Shown: positions 1-12,342 of the stretch, piece after piece
Numbering within the stretch: position 1 is the stretch's first letter
Layout of the letters: every line of letters starts with the position of its first letter
Assembly (NCBI RefSeq): GCF_030253575.1
Contig: NC_080568.1
Location: forward strand, 33,445,001 to 33,509,000
Direction of reading: 5' to 3'
DNA length: 64,000 nucleotides
Source: Rhododendron vialii
Taxonomy: Eukaryota > Streptophyta > Magnoliopsida > Ericales > Ericaceae
Notes under the pieces: model-generated
The model's database searches: none
What the model was told of the DNA's origin: nothing
What the model saw: the letters and a program-made list of their open reading frames with translations, nothing else
Made by a program: the position numbers and the translations under genes

Positions 1-400
1 ATGCGTGAAGAACTGCTGTTTAAATAGAGAAGGACCAATTTCAAACTTCTAAAGGCACCAAATAGAGAACGGAGTCAATTACCCATCATACAGGCATAAA
101 GTACAAGGAAGATGCTTAGCAAAAAAAAAAAGTACAAGGAAGATCTAGATCTTGTAATTGAAAAATGACTAAAGGACAAGGGCAGAGACGTAATGCAGAA
201 ACTAGATTTCATGGGGATAATGCACAATTAACACTGGAAGTGACTTTCAAGAACTGGATGTGTAAATTTGTATGGAATCAAAATAAGTTAGCCAAACTGG
301 CAAAAGGAAAAATCTGAATGACAAGAACAGCATGAAAATCGTGAAACGAGTTGATAAAAGAAGAAGGTATTAGCAGTTGATAAATGAAGAGATGAAATAC

Positions 401-1664
401 CTTCTTCCCACGGATCACAGCACCGGCCTCGCCTTGGATAACCATGTACTTTGTGCCACCAAGGTGTAGTCCAGTGGGAGCAAGAAAGCCAGGTTCATCG
501 AAATCTTTCATGATACCCGTGATCTCTTCAGTCTTAAACTACATATAAGCACACAAATGAACTCTGATTAAAGATCTAGACAAACAAATGGGAAATGGGG
601 AAATACGTTCTAACAGAAACAAAAATGTGCACAAAAGCAAAACTATGTTATAAAGCGAAGCGCTAGAAACTCCATAGCCTGCTAAATTATTACTGAAGAG
701 CAAAAAATAGTTCCATTCAGATTTTCTGGAGGAATTGTAAAAAGAAGCAAAATTATGGAAACCCAACGGTACTTAGGTTTATGATGAATAACAACTCTCC
801 CTTTAAGATCAAGATTTTTGAATTGTTTTCTGCTTATCTCTAAGCCATGCAATGTCTATCCAATCACCCATTTTACGCTCTTATTAATGGGCACCTATAT
901 AACTTTTCTAGTAAGAAATAGGTGATCATTATAGATATGTAAATTCAACATCAAATTATGCAAAATATCAATATGCAGGACAAAAGTTGTCCAATACGAC
1001 CCTAAAAACTTCAAATGCAGAAAAAAAAGGAGATCCATTCTGAGATCACTTCCCAGGTGACGATGGAACAAACTCATGATATTTTAGAACTATCACAACC
1101 CCCCAAAATGTGATATCTACTTTCATTTATAATTTGTTTCGAAATGAGCTATGAATGACAATGCAGGTGAAATCAAAGCCTCTCAACCTCTTCTAATTAA
1201 CCCAAACCTATATCAATCAATCAAGCATGTTCAAGAGATTAAGGCAGTGTTGGGCTCACTTTAATGAAACTGGAATGAAATGGTCATTACTTGAAATTCT
1301 CATTTTGATTTTTTCCCCCCCTACAAATGATGACAGAATTTAGATAAAAAGACTGAAGTATCATTCGCCATTTTTTAATATCGATCCTGTTCCTTCTTAA
1401 AATCATCTCGGCAAAATAAGCACTACTCGAAGGGAATCCCTAAATCAATCAACAAAGAAGCTGAGCAATTGAGGAAATAATGTAGCATGATTCAATAGCT
1501 GAAGACACGGATCTAGTCAACACATCAACAATTCACACATTTATCAATCACCATTTCCACGAATAGATCTATAAGGCACCAGTTCTAAATCAACTCAAAA
1601 TGAGAAAGAAACCACATAAGTTTCAAAAATAGATCTACGAAAAACAATGAGAACAGTAGCTTTA

Positions 1665-1710
<46 letters not shown>

Positions 1711-1833
1711 CTGGGGGAAAGAAGAGCTTTGGGCCCAGACGCTGCCGTCGTGGCCGATGATGGCGGCGGAGGAGAGGTGGTTGCCCTCGATGTCGCACAT
1801 GAGGTGATCGTCGACGTACGCTTGCCACGACAT
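401..1833 (-). CDS. Profilin, exons 1 and 2 (gene runs off the left edge)
   Basis: Exon 1 is 1711-1833 (41 codons, starts [20 protein letters not shown]) and exon 2 is 401-538 (46 codons, [18 protein letters not shown] onward, ending VIRGKK). Both junctions are phase 0 with GT/AG borders (donor 1710-1709, acceptor 540-539, donor 400-399). Profilins bind G-actin and poly-proline and control actin polymerisation in the cytosol. Plant profilins are about 131 residues in three exons, so 44 C-terminal residues are missing. They are not in bases 1-400 and should lie to the left, giving an intron 2 of more than 400 bp. Intron 1 starts with a long (CT)n tract directly after the donor, and the 5' UTR is also CT-rich. 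The protein family is certain; the isoform is not. Confidence 0.93.
1679..1708. repeat. (GT)n(GA)n microsatellite at the start of profilin intron 1
   Basis: An alternating gt then ga run begins two bases from the exon 1 donor of the profilin gene, so on the gene's own strand the intron opens with a pyrimidine (CT)n tract. Confidence 0.9.
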
Positions 1834-1938
1834 TTTCGAATATAAATTCTCTTTGAATCGATCGCCCTTTCGTTTGTTTGCTGCTTCTCACAACCTCGTG
1901 TTGTTGTGTTTCGACGAAGACGTAAAAATAGTTCTGAA

Positions 1939-1948
1939 ATGGAGAGAG

Positions 1949-1981
<33 letters not shown>

Positions 1982-1984
1982 GGA
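1939..1984. repeat. (GA)n tract in the profilin 5' UTR or promoter
   Basis: Nearly pure ga dinucleotides lie about 105-150 bases upstream of the profilin ATG. Read on the gene's strand this is a CT-rich leader, common in plant 5' UTRs. Confidence 0.85.
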
Positions 1985-2144
1985 GAGAATTTTGGAGGGA
2001 CCGGTTCCCTCCTTGATGAAAGTTGGTGATCTATTATCAGCCGTTGATTTCACGTGATTCAATGAGTGCCGTTCACGGCCCGGCTTAGCTGTTCGGAGTG
2101 CAGGCCGTACGCATTGGTATGATGAGCCTTTAGTTGGGAAAAAG

Positions 2145-2386
2145 TACTCTACTACGATAAATTTTTGGATGCCGGATGGGTACCACATGATGTTCGATCG
2201 GTGCATCCGAGCCATTCATTTTGATTTTGGACGGGTCGGATTTAGAGAGAGAAAAAAGAGAGAGAGAGTTTCAATCTTGGCCATCCAACACACTTTTGGA
2301 TGACCTGAATGGGCTGCTCGGATACCACGTGTGCACGGCCACGTAGTACCCACCCGGCACTCAAAAATTTTCTTCTCTACTACTAG
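2145..2386. mobile_element. MITE-like foldback, about 240 bp
   Basis: The two ends are inverted copies of each other: the left has tactctactac followed by aatttttggatgccgg, and the right has ccggcactcaaaaatt followed by tctctactacta. Inner parts also pair (gggtacc with ggtaccca-like blocks, and atccgagcc with cggatacc-like blocks). No coding sequence is present. The superfamily is not assigned because no target duplication could be fixed. Confidence 0.6.
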
Positions 2387-3570
2387 TTTTGGATCCACAT
2401 AAACATGCTGTGGGTATGTAGTGGATAATAATATTGAAACACCACGTGTTGATGTCCCGAAAACATTCAAGATTTTTTCCACAGTGGATTGTTTCATAAC
2501 CTACATGGACTGGATCAATATTTGTTTGCGGGCATTTTTTTGGAATCCATTTCATTGACCACAATCATTTGCTTTTAGAACTCGTCGAGATTGTCAATTA
2601 TGCTATTAAAAATCATGTTAATCGAATATCGTTTAATATGGTGTCGAGGAGAGGTAATTCAAAGTTCATGTGGCTTCGCTACCTCTCCCTCGCCACACGT
2701 TCATGTGGGCCCAGGGTTCACAGGCGCACCAAATAATTTTCAGGTTTCGAGACACATTGTATTTGGGTAAATGAATTCAATGGAAATTGATCCGGTATTT
2801 GCAATTTTCTTTTCACATTTGATAAAACGGGTTAAAACCTTTGATATGTTCTGCATAATAATCTAATCTATGAGGTTAGGATAAAATTCATTTTTGTTGC
2901 GGGCCTAGAAAATTAAATTGAAATACATGATCCAGGATTTGATGGGTCCATTGGATTGCCTTTGTTTATTTGAGTATAAATAAGAGAAAAAAAAGCACTG
3001 GGTCTATGTAAAGATTCAGTTTTATTGGGCCATTGTTAGCCCGCCGGTAACTGGGTGTATTGGGCCGAATAAGCTGGTAGAAGTTTCCAGTCTCGTTATT
3101 TGAAGGGCAAATGGGTCCAGTGACCGAAATTAAAGAAGCCAAACTGAAAATGACACCAAAAAAGAAAATCCAAAGTTAGCTAAGGCACAAGAATATGAGA
3201 AAGAAACTATGGAAGTATGATCAACAAACAGTCGGTACGTGTAAGATGTACTGGACATCCGGTTATCAAGAAAAGAAACTATCCTCATTAATAGCCGCGG
3301 CAGCAACATTTGATATTAAATTGCTGCTACAAGTAGTTCTAGATTACGTATTTGTTCAAGAAAGATAAACGAATTCCAATGTACGCTCTCAAAAGTGTTC
3401 CGAAGATGACCCCAGAATACAAAGTACTTAGTGTGTAGATTCAACATTGGCACGGCGTGAGTCACACTAAAAAAATGAATCTGACCCATCCATTTATTAA
3501 TTTTTAAAATCCAAAAGTAGTTAATTTTTCTCCCCACGTAGAATGTTTGATGATCACAACGCCGGCATTT
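2387..3570. other. Intergenic, no gene seen
   Basis: AT-rich sequence between the profilin upstream region and the 3' end of the first acid phosphatase gene. No supported coding exon, RNA gene or clear repeat was found. Confidence 0.6.
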
Positions 3571-4378
3571 TCAAGAGATGTAGTACATTGGATTGGGAAG
3601 CTTGAAAGTGCGATCGCCGACTTGGGAGCCCAATATATCACTCCACTGATCTCCCATGTTTCCGATGATTCTGTATCCTGCTTCAACAAGCTCCGTCCTC
3701 TTGTTCGATTTGTAAACAACTGATGTTGTGCCATGTTCCGAAGTTTGTCTGCACCAAAGTTTGTATTAAATCCTTTCATTCGGATTCCCTGTACTCTCTG
3801 TAAGATTCAGATGTTCCTGAAATGAAGACTATCTTATACCCTAGAGGCAGTAAATTGTTGTATAGCTCAAGAACAGCTGCCAATGGTGGTGATTTTGCTT
3901 CCTTAAGATACTCATTCTTCTTCGTCTCGTTAAATTTCTTTGCCCTGAAAATACACAACATTAATATCCATAAAAATGGTGATAGCTATGAGTTTAAGAA
4001 GTCTTTTTTGGTCCCATTTTGTTATCAAAGCTGCTTCCCTATACGTTGATGGGCACTTAGAGCAGGCCTTGAGCTAAAATTTGAGGTGAGACCGCTTTAA
4101 AGCTCACGGAAATTTACTAATTCTAGCGGTCCGTCCTGTTTTGATATCCCATATAATATTCCAATAAAAAATGGTCACCTTTAATCTTCGCTTCATACCA
4201 CTAAAAAGTCTGGGCCGATGCTGGGGCCGCGCTCCTTCCATTTTAGTTCATATGTGGATGGTAGTATGCAGCTTTGGGTACAAGACATACACTAATATAC
4301 AAATTCGGCGTACACACTCGAATGATTTCTATGGAAAATACTATGAAAATAAACTGTGCGATGAAGATTTAGCTTCAT

Positions 4379-4471
<93 letters not shown>

Positions 4472-5530
4472 GCTTATTCCAATTTCTAAATTCATTTTCA
4501 ATGCATTTTTTCTGAGAAAGTAATGAAACAGGGGAAGAGTACGTTATTGATCGGGAAGTGAACTTAACCAATGAAGCTTGAATCTCGAACATGCATGTCA
4601 GGTCATGGCGGCGTGTAGTTAGGAGTTGGTTAGGGGGATATATGTAAGTGTAACTTCTAGTGGTGCGAGTTATGAGCGTTATCTATGAAGCACCGACACT
4701 TCTAGAGGTTCGCGTGTCCCCATGTCTTATATGGAAACCTACTGAGGACACTACAAAAATTGTTTGGAACACGAGAGGGACACATATATAGTGACACAGC
4801 AGGGGTTAAATACGCAATTTGTTAAAATTTTAGAAGGTAGACGTGTATTACTTCAAATATTTTGAATTAAAAGCGTGATATGTTGTATATGCGATGTATA
4901 TAGGTGCTTGTTCATATAGTTTTTTTTTTTACTAGTATGAAATAAGTACTGTTTATTTATTTTGATGTGTCCTCATTTCTTAGAAATTTCGTGTTCGTAT
5001 CTGTATCTGTGAGAAACAAAATATTATTATCGTGAGTTAGCAGTTTTTTCGTTCAATAGTACTCTTCTACTATAGAAACAACCAATAAAGGTCATGGGCC
5101 TTGATTTTTAAACTTACCCAAATGAAACATCAGGTTGAGAATAGTAGTCAATTTCAGAGGGTGCAGTCTCATCTATGTCAAAGACCCAAATGTCTTTGCC
5201 ATCTGCACCAAGTGTGTGGTTCTTGGCATATTCCAAAGCAATGGAAGTCACTGCAAAGCAATCTTCTTGGTAACGAGAGCCTAGCATATAATTGGCAACA
5301 TAGTCCTCGCATGCTTCGGGGACTAGTGTCCACTTAATGATGTTGTTCGTTTCGACGGCAAGACGCCAACTGGGGCAGGAAATTTTGTGGCGGTGGTGGT
5401 TGGTGGCCGAGGTGGCAGCACCATCGGAGTGCGTGAGGATACGGTGGTTTTGGAAGGGAAATGAGGGAGAAGCACGGGAAGTTGATAGTACTAGGATAGT
5501 GGCAAAGAAGAAAGATAAGGTGGCCTCCAT
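3571..5530 (-). pseudogene. Acid phosphatase / vegetative storage protein-like gene A (HAD superfamily), exon 2 truncated
   Basis: Exon 1 is 5118-5530: a secretory leader, then SCPSWRLAVETNN, CEDYVANYML and motif I VFDIDET, with the nucleophile Asp. Exon 2 starts at 3944 (FNETKKNEY, then LGYKIVFISGTSES, motif II) but hits a stop at 3776. Exon 3 is 3571-3748 and still reads cleanly in the frame of its paralogue: KSNKRTELVEAGYRI, GDQWSD (motif IV), FKLPNPMYYIS, stop. Against gene B at 10580-11606, the part of exon 2 coding for the NLKRVGYHTWEKLIL segment, including the conserved Lys region, is gone. Intron 2 shrinks from 135 bp to about 27 bp between stop and acceptor. Family members are secreted or vacuolar phosphatases or storage glycoproteins. 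This copy is probably dead; a cryptic donor inside exon 2 would leave an intron of only about 46 bp. Confidence 0.8.
4382..4467. repeat. (TA)n microsatellite, about 43 units
   Basis: An uninterrupted ta run inside intron 1 of acid phosphatase gene A (3945-5117). It creates open frames of repeated Ile-Tyr on both strands, which are not genes. Confidence 0.97.
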
Positions 5531-5578
5531 ATTTTTGGTAACGAGGAGAGAATTAATGGTGAGAGGGTAGCACATTTT

Positions 5579-5612
5579 GGTTCTTTAAATAAGCTGTGCC
5601 CTCTATAAATAA
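5579..5612 (-). promoter_or_regulatory. TATA-like elements of acid phosphatase gene A
   Basis: On the minus strand TATTTATAG and, further down, TATTTAAAGAACC lie 50-80 bases upstream of the ATG at 5530. The second element, gcttatttaaagaacc, is also found about 60 bases upstream of paralogue B, which supports a shared core promoter. Confidence 0.5.
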
Positions 5613-6509
5613 CCTCACCTGGCAATTAAATTACTGTAATGTCCACTAAAATTTTGTATCACATTACGGAAAAAACCATAAACACTCAAGTTTTTGTGTC
5701 TTTTTCGTCGTCTTATATGGACTTTTTTAAACTTTGGTCTATATTTTTAAAGTTTTCCAATTACTCCTATCGAGACGAAAAATATGATGTAAAAATTTGA
5801 ACCAAATTTCCGAAAGATTAAAAAAAAATAACCAAAAAGACTGTGCGAAAAGTAGTCGAGACCCACCCTTAAAACTGTGCCCTGAACTCCAAAAATAGAA
5901 AATAAAAAATTCCGGAATTAAGAGCAAAGAAAACGCCACAGAATTGAGTGTGTGGACCAGGTTCACTCAAGTTTCTAATTTCTTGATACCATCCATTTGA
6001 GTGTGTGAATCGATCCTAAAATCTTTGTGGAATCCTAGGACTGCTGATACAAACTTGATTGGCAGGTGGCTTCGTTGCCCGGTAGAGCATCCCCCCACTA
6101 CATAAAAGAGGTCAACTTGATTTTACTCTTGCACAGCATCATCCCCGGCTCACGGACAGCGACTTGAACGGAAAGTTGGAAACGTCACCACATTAAAGAA
6201 AGAGGCTATTCATAGTTGTCTAAACGGGCAAAAAATCACAAAAATACGGATCTCAAGACAATTCATTCTTTTCATATACATTAGCTAAAACTCTAAATAA
6301 CGAAAACAATTTGTCCAAAGTCCACAAGCTATAGACAAATTTTTTAAGAGAAATGCACCCAGAGGCAACCTAAAAACAAGCCAGTTCGTCCCATTGATGT
6401 GTACGTGCCTGGCATCGGATATATGCTTCAGAATCTGGTGAAATTTGAGATGAATAAAATTTTACTGCCACCCTTCCAAACATAATCGATCTGTCAAACA
6501 GGACAAACT

Positions 6510-6540
<31 letters not shown>

Positions 6541-8334
6541 CTACAATTACCGATAAAAAAGGGTCTTCTTTTCCATTTGTTCTGAGGATATGGGAAGTAA
6601 AAAATTTAAGGAAGTGTGGGGTGTGATCTGGTTCTGCTTGGGAATCCCTATCGGGCAGAATTTTGATCTAAACTCAAGCCTGCAAAACCGAACACCAGTG
6701 TGTCCGGCACTCCAATGCCTGAGTAAAGTCTCAGCTTGGAGGAGAAATAGCACTTTGTAACAGATAGTAAGGGAACTCGTTCTATATCTTCATGTAGAGA
6801 GACTAAACTTAGGCTCCGATTAGGCTCGTGCCCGCCTTGTGCTCCCTATATCATCACCAATAGCCATTTCTTGGGAATAACGTACGTCGTAGATGATCAC
6901 AATTTTAAAATGACACATTCACAGACACCACGTGGCCGGCATCCCACTCGACACTAGCGTGACCCCACCCTGTTGCATACGTCATCCAAACAGGCAAACG
7001 CCCAACACCTTGACCAGCCAACCACTCCACAGGCCGGTTGGACGTGGTTAACGGTCTTGCCGTTGGACTTTTTGGGCCTTGCTCATTGGGCTCAACTATC
7101 TAGTCTGAGTTGAGTGACATCCAATGCTATAGCTAGCTCACTAGAAAAGCTCCCGTTGGAGAATATACACGAATCCATGACTACAAATTAGAATATTTTT
7201 TTGTTGACATAATAAATAGAATAGTTAGTATTTGCATTGCTTATTTAAAATGAAGCAAAATGACTTCCCATATGATATCTATAGGCCCAAAAATTACTTA
7301 ATATGGGTTAAAAATAACCATCTAATCCCTTGTGGTGAAAAATAAAATGCGAACCCAACCCAAGGGCCAAGGCACGTTCCCATGCATGTTTTACGAAATA
7401 AAGAGAGATGGTGACTTGTTTTGGGGACCAAACTGCATGTCTTAATTAGTAGTAATACAACGACCTTGTTTTGTTCTTTTCATTTTTTGTATTTATTATA
7501 TTCTGGCAATTCATTTTCTGTGTATGTGAGAACAAGATAATACGCGTGGGGCCGGCCGGAGCATTGTCTTTTCTCTTTAACATTTTTATTTGGAAAACGA
7601 TTTTTCCACTCTTATTTTTTTGCGCTTATGTAATTTATTTTTATTTTATGTTATTCACCTTAAACAATTAAAATGGCCACCACATGTGAAAGTTGGACTA
7701 AAGCAACATCTCCGGTTGCTAACGCCGTTAGCCTGGTGATCAAGGCTTGAAATTTAAAGATTTGCTCTCTCTAAGTTCTCAAATTTAAAACTTTTCAGGT
7801 GTTATCAAATTTTTTGAGGTCAATTCAAATGGAGTAACTATTTCGATTTTAATTGGACTTCTCGCAAATAGACGGTGGATTAAACCCTCAGAATTAATCG
7901 AAAAGAGAAGAAAAGTGATTCGTAAGCCACAATACCATCCAAACACGAGAATAGATCTGGACTTGGATTGGGTTGGAAAATGCTAGTCAAAACTCTAAAG
8001 GAAGAGGAGAGGACAACATTTTAGTGATTCGATGCAAAGAGTTTAAATTCTCTTTATGTTGTGGGTGGAAACCACGGCTTTTCCGCCACCGTCATTGTGG
8101 ACCTTAGTGTGCATTTTTTTTAATAGTCTAAACTTAGCTTTCATTTGTAGAACTCACAGAGTAGTATATCAACATAAAAAATCAGCTTGATCGATTGAAA
8201 ATCCATAGATACATGTGCAGTGCATGTAAGTCCTGCGCTCAGGATAAATGCATGGTACTGTAACAGTAGCACTCAAGAAAATTGTTTGTTTTCAAACATG
8301 TAATGGACACTTCATTTAGTGAGGGTTCAAATCG
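5613..8334. other. Intergenic, no gene seen
   Basis: AT-rich spacer between the two acid phosphatase genes. It contains a short (AT)n run near 6514-6541. Small open frames lack any recognisable domain. Confidence 0.55.
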
Positions 8335-8344
8335 CACTCCACAC

Positions 8345-8525
8345 ACCAATTAGCTCTTAGCTCAGTTGGTACGCTTCCATCAGAGGAGGCATGGTTCGAG
8401 CCCCACGAGGGGTGGTTTGAGATTCAGGGTTATGGATAGCCTCTAAACCGTTTGTGGACTAACATATTAACACTCCTTTAACTCCCATTGATGTATATAA
8501 CATTGGCAAAAAAAAAAAAAAATTA
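8345..8525 (+). mobile_element. tRNA-derived SINE with target duplication
   Basis: The head has a canonical A box (tagctcagttggta, from about 8358) and a B box (ggttcgagcc, about 8393-8402). A tRNA-unrelated body and a terminal A run of about 15 bases follow. The 10-bp sequence cactccacac occurs just before (8335-8344) and just after the tail (8526-8535), as expected for a target-site duplication. The same SINE family appears inverted at 63642-63800 and as a 3' fragment at 12785-12905. Confidence 0.85.
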
Positions 8526-8766
8526 CACTCCACACTCCTCTTTCCACTAATTTACAATATATTAGGGTTTTTTCAGTTTTTTTTAAAAAAAACCTTGAGT
8601 TAGTGAGTACATCGCCAACGTGAAAAAAATGTCACAGGATAACATCATGAGGGAACTAAAGAAAGACACAGGTCACCAAACATTGACATTGATGTGTCTA
8701 AGCTTTGTGGTACAAATAATAAAAAAGGACACCGCACGTTCGCCATGTTTACCAAATCGAAAAAGC

Positions 8767-9083
8767 TATTTGCACCGACGGTTTCGGAAAATCGTACCGA
8801 CGGCCACCGGACCGTTCCGTCCAAAATTTTTTTTTAAAAAAACCGAAGGGGCCTACCCGGGAATCAATGGCATCCGATGTGTGTAAGGTGCATACATATA
8901 TACACAAAAAAAGAGTGTTCAGATCAAGTACCCTACACACATCGGATGCCATTGATTCCCGCGTAGGCCCCCTCGATTTTGTTTTTAAAATTTTTGGACG
9001 GCTCGGATCGGCCGTCCGGTGGCCGGAGACTGCCAAGCGTGGCAGTCGGTACGGTTTCCCTACGGAAACCGTCGGTGCAAATA
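8767..9083. mobile_element. GC-rich foldback MITE, 317 bp
   Basis: The ends are tatttgcaccgacggtttc and its inverse gaaaccgtcggtgcaaata. Nested inside are further inverted pairs: ggcatccgatgtgtgtaagg with cctacacacatcggatgcc, and the ggccggtgg / ccgtccggtggcc blocks. The element has no coding capacity. A related half-element is at 63330-63500. The GC content is well above that of the surroundings. Confidence 0.8.
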
Positions 9084-9651
9084 GTAGTACTCTTACCAAA
9101 TAGAGAGATGGACTGGATGGTGACTTTTATTTTGGGGACCAAATGATCTTGATACTTCCCATCTAAAGAAATTTCCATAATTCGAAAGTTTAAAACATTT
9201 TGGTGCATGTCACAAAGTTTCTCACTAGTTTTAATGGAACATTTTGGAAATTGCCAAATCAGCTTAAGACATGAGAGATGAAGAAAAAATATGAGGATTC
9301 ATCGGGTGCTCGATCGGAGAATTGCCGCGTACGTACATTGCTGTAAGACTTTTTTATCTTACAGCAATTTCTTGCCACTTTTTCGCAAAATTGTACGCCC
9401 GTTATTAATTAAGATTTGAAACTTAAGAATTTATGTGAGAGCTATCATCATCGAATGGTCCAATGTCTAGAAAGAAAGGAGCAAATTAAATTCATTGTTT
9501 ATCTTCTGAGAGAAACCATGAATTCTTTGAGAGAAACTATGAATTCTTTCAGTTTTAATATTTTGTGCCCATAATTGAAGGCAATCAAGATATCTTTCCT
9601 GACGTAATTAATAAGCTAGTAAGCTAACCCCTAGATTATAGTAGCAAAGAA

Positions 9652-10395
9652 ATTTATTATTTGTTCCGTCTGATAGTAATTTCCTCTCTCTCTTCCTCTC
9701 TCTCAACCCTAGCCACCACATCTTCTCGATCTTCTCCCTTCCCCTCCCCCCGTGGGTTCCATACCCGTGTGCGGCGGCGGGAGGGGGAGGCCATGGTACT
9801 ACCGACTCCACTTCTTTGTGTTTGTTTTTGTTTTTTTTCATTCTGTCTCTCCAGATCTACGACTTGTCGTCTGATCTGTGAGAGTTTTGTCTCTCGTTCT
9901 ACGAGAGTTTTGTCTCTCGTTCAACGAGAGTTATTAGTTTCGTCTTCGGACGAATTTTGTCTACAAATCAGATTCTCTCAATCGAGGTTGTTTCACAACG
10001 ATATCTATATTTCAGCGTTCTATCCCTATATGATGTCTTTGGCGAGGCAACCCGTGGCGGCTTGGCAGATTTGTAGTTCTTGAGAGTTCATTGGTGCGTT
10101 CATACTTGGCTGGAGTGCACCTGATCATCTGGATATTTGGTGTCTTTTGTCCTTAACTTTGCACTTTTTCTCGTTTGAGACTCCTAATTGGTTGTTAGGC
10201 AATTTAAAAGTGTCGCTATTGTGTCAGGCCATGTCTGGGTTAGAATGAAAAGACATTGATTGCCTTGTGATTTACTTGTTTTCTATTTGTTGGACGATTA
10301 GTTTGGCTTTGTCCAAGTTCTTTGTAATGATCTCCGTTTTGTAAGTGCCGCTAGGCGTTTATCAATACAATGTTTTCACTTTTGTCAAAAAAAAA
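9652..10395 (+). mobile_element. Poly(A)-tailed retro-insertion (non-autonomous LINE-like or processed copy)
   Basis: A segment of about 744 bp ends in a poly(A) run (about 10387-10396). It is flanked by a direct repeat of 14 bases, atagtagcaaagaa, at 9638-9651 and 10396-10409. That is the mark of target-primed reverse transcription. The 5' end is CT-rich (cctctctctcttcc) and leader-like. An open frame of 140 codons (9661-10083) is rich in Ser, Arg and Phe and matches no domain I recognise. The source could be an internally deleted LINE or a cellular transcript. Confidence 0.75.
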
Positions 10396-10579
10396 ATAGT
10401 AGCAAAGAAGCAAATTAATACAACGCTTCAACGAGTACATGCATTTGGGTGGGAATTAAACAACAATGCTATATATATTAGTCCACAGACTTTATTTTTT
10501 GGGCATTTCTCAAGTTATATTTTCTCCTGAAACATACACAAGGGATAGCTAGCTAGCTAGCCCCAAAGCTACCTGATTA

Positions 10580-11606
10580 TTAATTGACGTAATACATTGG
10601 ATTGGGCAGCTTGAAAGTGCGGTTGCCGGGGTTGGAGCTCGATATATCACTCCATTGATCTCCCATGTTTCCCATGATTCTGTATCCCGCTTCAACAAGC
10701 TCCGTCCTTTTCTTAGATTTGTACATTAACGATGATGTACCATGTTCTGATGTTTGTCTGCACGCACCCAACATCATCATTAGAAAAAATGACTCAGGAA
10801 TGCAAAATCCATTATCATTGAAATTGAAATCTCTATATATAGTAAGACTGCCCGGCCGGCCCCAAAAGAAATTCGAAAGTACTTATTAGTACTTGAGTAT
10901 GAGCTTCTCCCAGGTATGGTAACCGACTCTTTTCAAGTTGGAAACCCTAGATTCTCTGTTGGATTCTGATGATGCTGATAGGAAGACAATCTTAAACCCC
11001 AGAGGCACCAATTCTTTGTAGAGTTCAAGAACAGCCGGCAATGCCGGTGTTGTTCCTTTCTTCTGATACTCCTTCTTCTTTGTCGAGTTATATTCCTTTG
11101 CCCTGAATTTCACAACATTATAATTAGACCCCTAAAAATGGAGACAATGAGAATGCTTTTGGAATGCCTATATAATCAACAAGGATATCATGAGTAGTAC
11201 TTAATTACCCAAATGCAACATCAGGGAGAGAATAATAGTCTAATTCAGAGAGAGCAGTTTCATCAAGGTCAAACACCCAAATGTCTTTGCCATCTCCTGC
11301 TAGTGTGAGGTTCTTGGCGTATGCCAAAGCAGTAGAAATCACTGCAAAGCAATCTTCTGGGTATTGAGGGCCAAGCATGTAGTTAGCAACATATTCTGCG
11401 CATTCTCCCGGGACGATGTCCCACCCAACAGTGTTGTTGGTTTCGACAGCGAGACGCCAGCTCGAGCAGGAAATTTTGTTGTGGTGGAGACGGTGGGCGG
11501 CAGAAGTGGCGGCACCACCACCGGAGTGTGGGAGGAGGTGGCTTTGGTAAGCTTGGGAAGTTGTTGCTAGGGTAGTGGCAAGTAAGAAACATAAGGCGGC
11601 CTCCAT
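10580..11606 (-). CDS. Acid phosphatase / vegetative storage protein-like gene B (HAD superfamily IIIB), intact
   Basis: Three exons: 11209-11606, 10893-11102 and 10580-10757, with phases that join exactly to 786 nt (261 residues plus stop). A signal peptide (MEAALCFLLATTLATTSQA) precedes SCSSWRLAVETNN. Motif I is VFDLDETALSELDYY, motif II region VFLSASSES, then RVGYHTWEKLIL, then GDQWSD (motif IV), and the C-terminus is FKLPNPMYYVN. Length and layout match plant acid phosphatase 1 / stem 28-kDa glycoprotein proteins, which are secreted or vacuolar and hydrolyse phosphomonoesters or serve as nitrogen stores. NLT is a possible N-glycosylation site. The gene lies about 5 kb from truncated paralogue A in the same direction, a tandem pair. 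Its core promoter element (11666-11682) is shared with A. Confidence 0.92.
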
Positions 11607-12342
11607 TTTTTTTTTTGGTGTTACTACTTACTAGAGGAGGTTGTTGACAGATTAGGAACGTTTGGGTTCTTTAAATAAGCTATGCTCCTATGCCCTCATG
11701 GATTTTCTTTCAAAAATAAAATAAAATTGGTCATGGATTGTAACCCTCGTGGCTGGTGCCCTCATGGATTTAAACATAGATGATTCTAATTGGGTGCTAA
11801 TCATAGTCCACTGGACGGTGAATAATACATATATAACGTCAAAAAAGTTCTAATTTGAATATACATTATACGGATATCAATACACGGTTTACACATTATC
11901 CACCGCCCTAAGAGCTGTGGTTCGCCATTCAAAATATTTTTTGTAGGAACTAGACTTAGTGGTGATAAACAAGTCGAACTTAAGAGATGAACTTTAATTG
12001 AGTTGAACATATTTGATCTCGAGTAGCTAGTTTGAATTTTTACACATCGATCACAAACGTACTGAACAAGCCAGGTACGTAGTGGCTTAAACTTGCTCCA
12101 ACGAACTTAAGAAAAATATTAATTAAAATTTGGTTTGTAACGTTTGTTTATAATCCTAAGTGAAAACGAAATAGAAAACACAAAAAAACTGGTCAAAGGG
12201 CGAAAAAGGACCCATTATATTCTTTTAATGTTATTTTCCTTATTACTACTAAAATTGTGACGGTGCGATTGGTTTCAAAATTAGTTGAAGTATACGTAAA
12301 CTAACTTGAATACTTGAGAAATTATTGGTTGCAAATCAGGTA
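11607..12342. other. Upstream region of acid phosphatase B, no gene seen
   Basis: Contains a TATTTAAAG element on the minus strand near 11670-11680. The rest is AT-rich intergenic DNA. Confidence 0.5.

Noticed and set aside
1595-2215. 206-codon minus-strand open frame
   Set aside because: It is an alternative frame across profilin exon 1 and two GA/CT tracts, with no domain.
4171-4592. Open frames of 69-114 codons on both strands
   Set aside because: They are produced by the (TA)n repeat in an intron and read as Ile-Tyr repeats.
8349-8410. Possible tRNA gene (A and B boxes)
   Set aside because: There is no complete cloverleaf or acceptor stem, and it continues into a body with poly(A) and target duplication, so it is a SINE.
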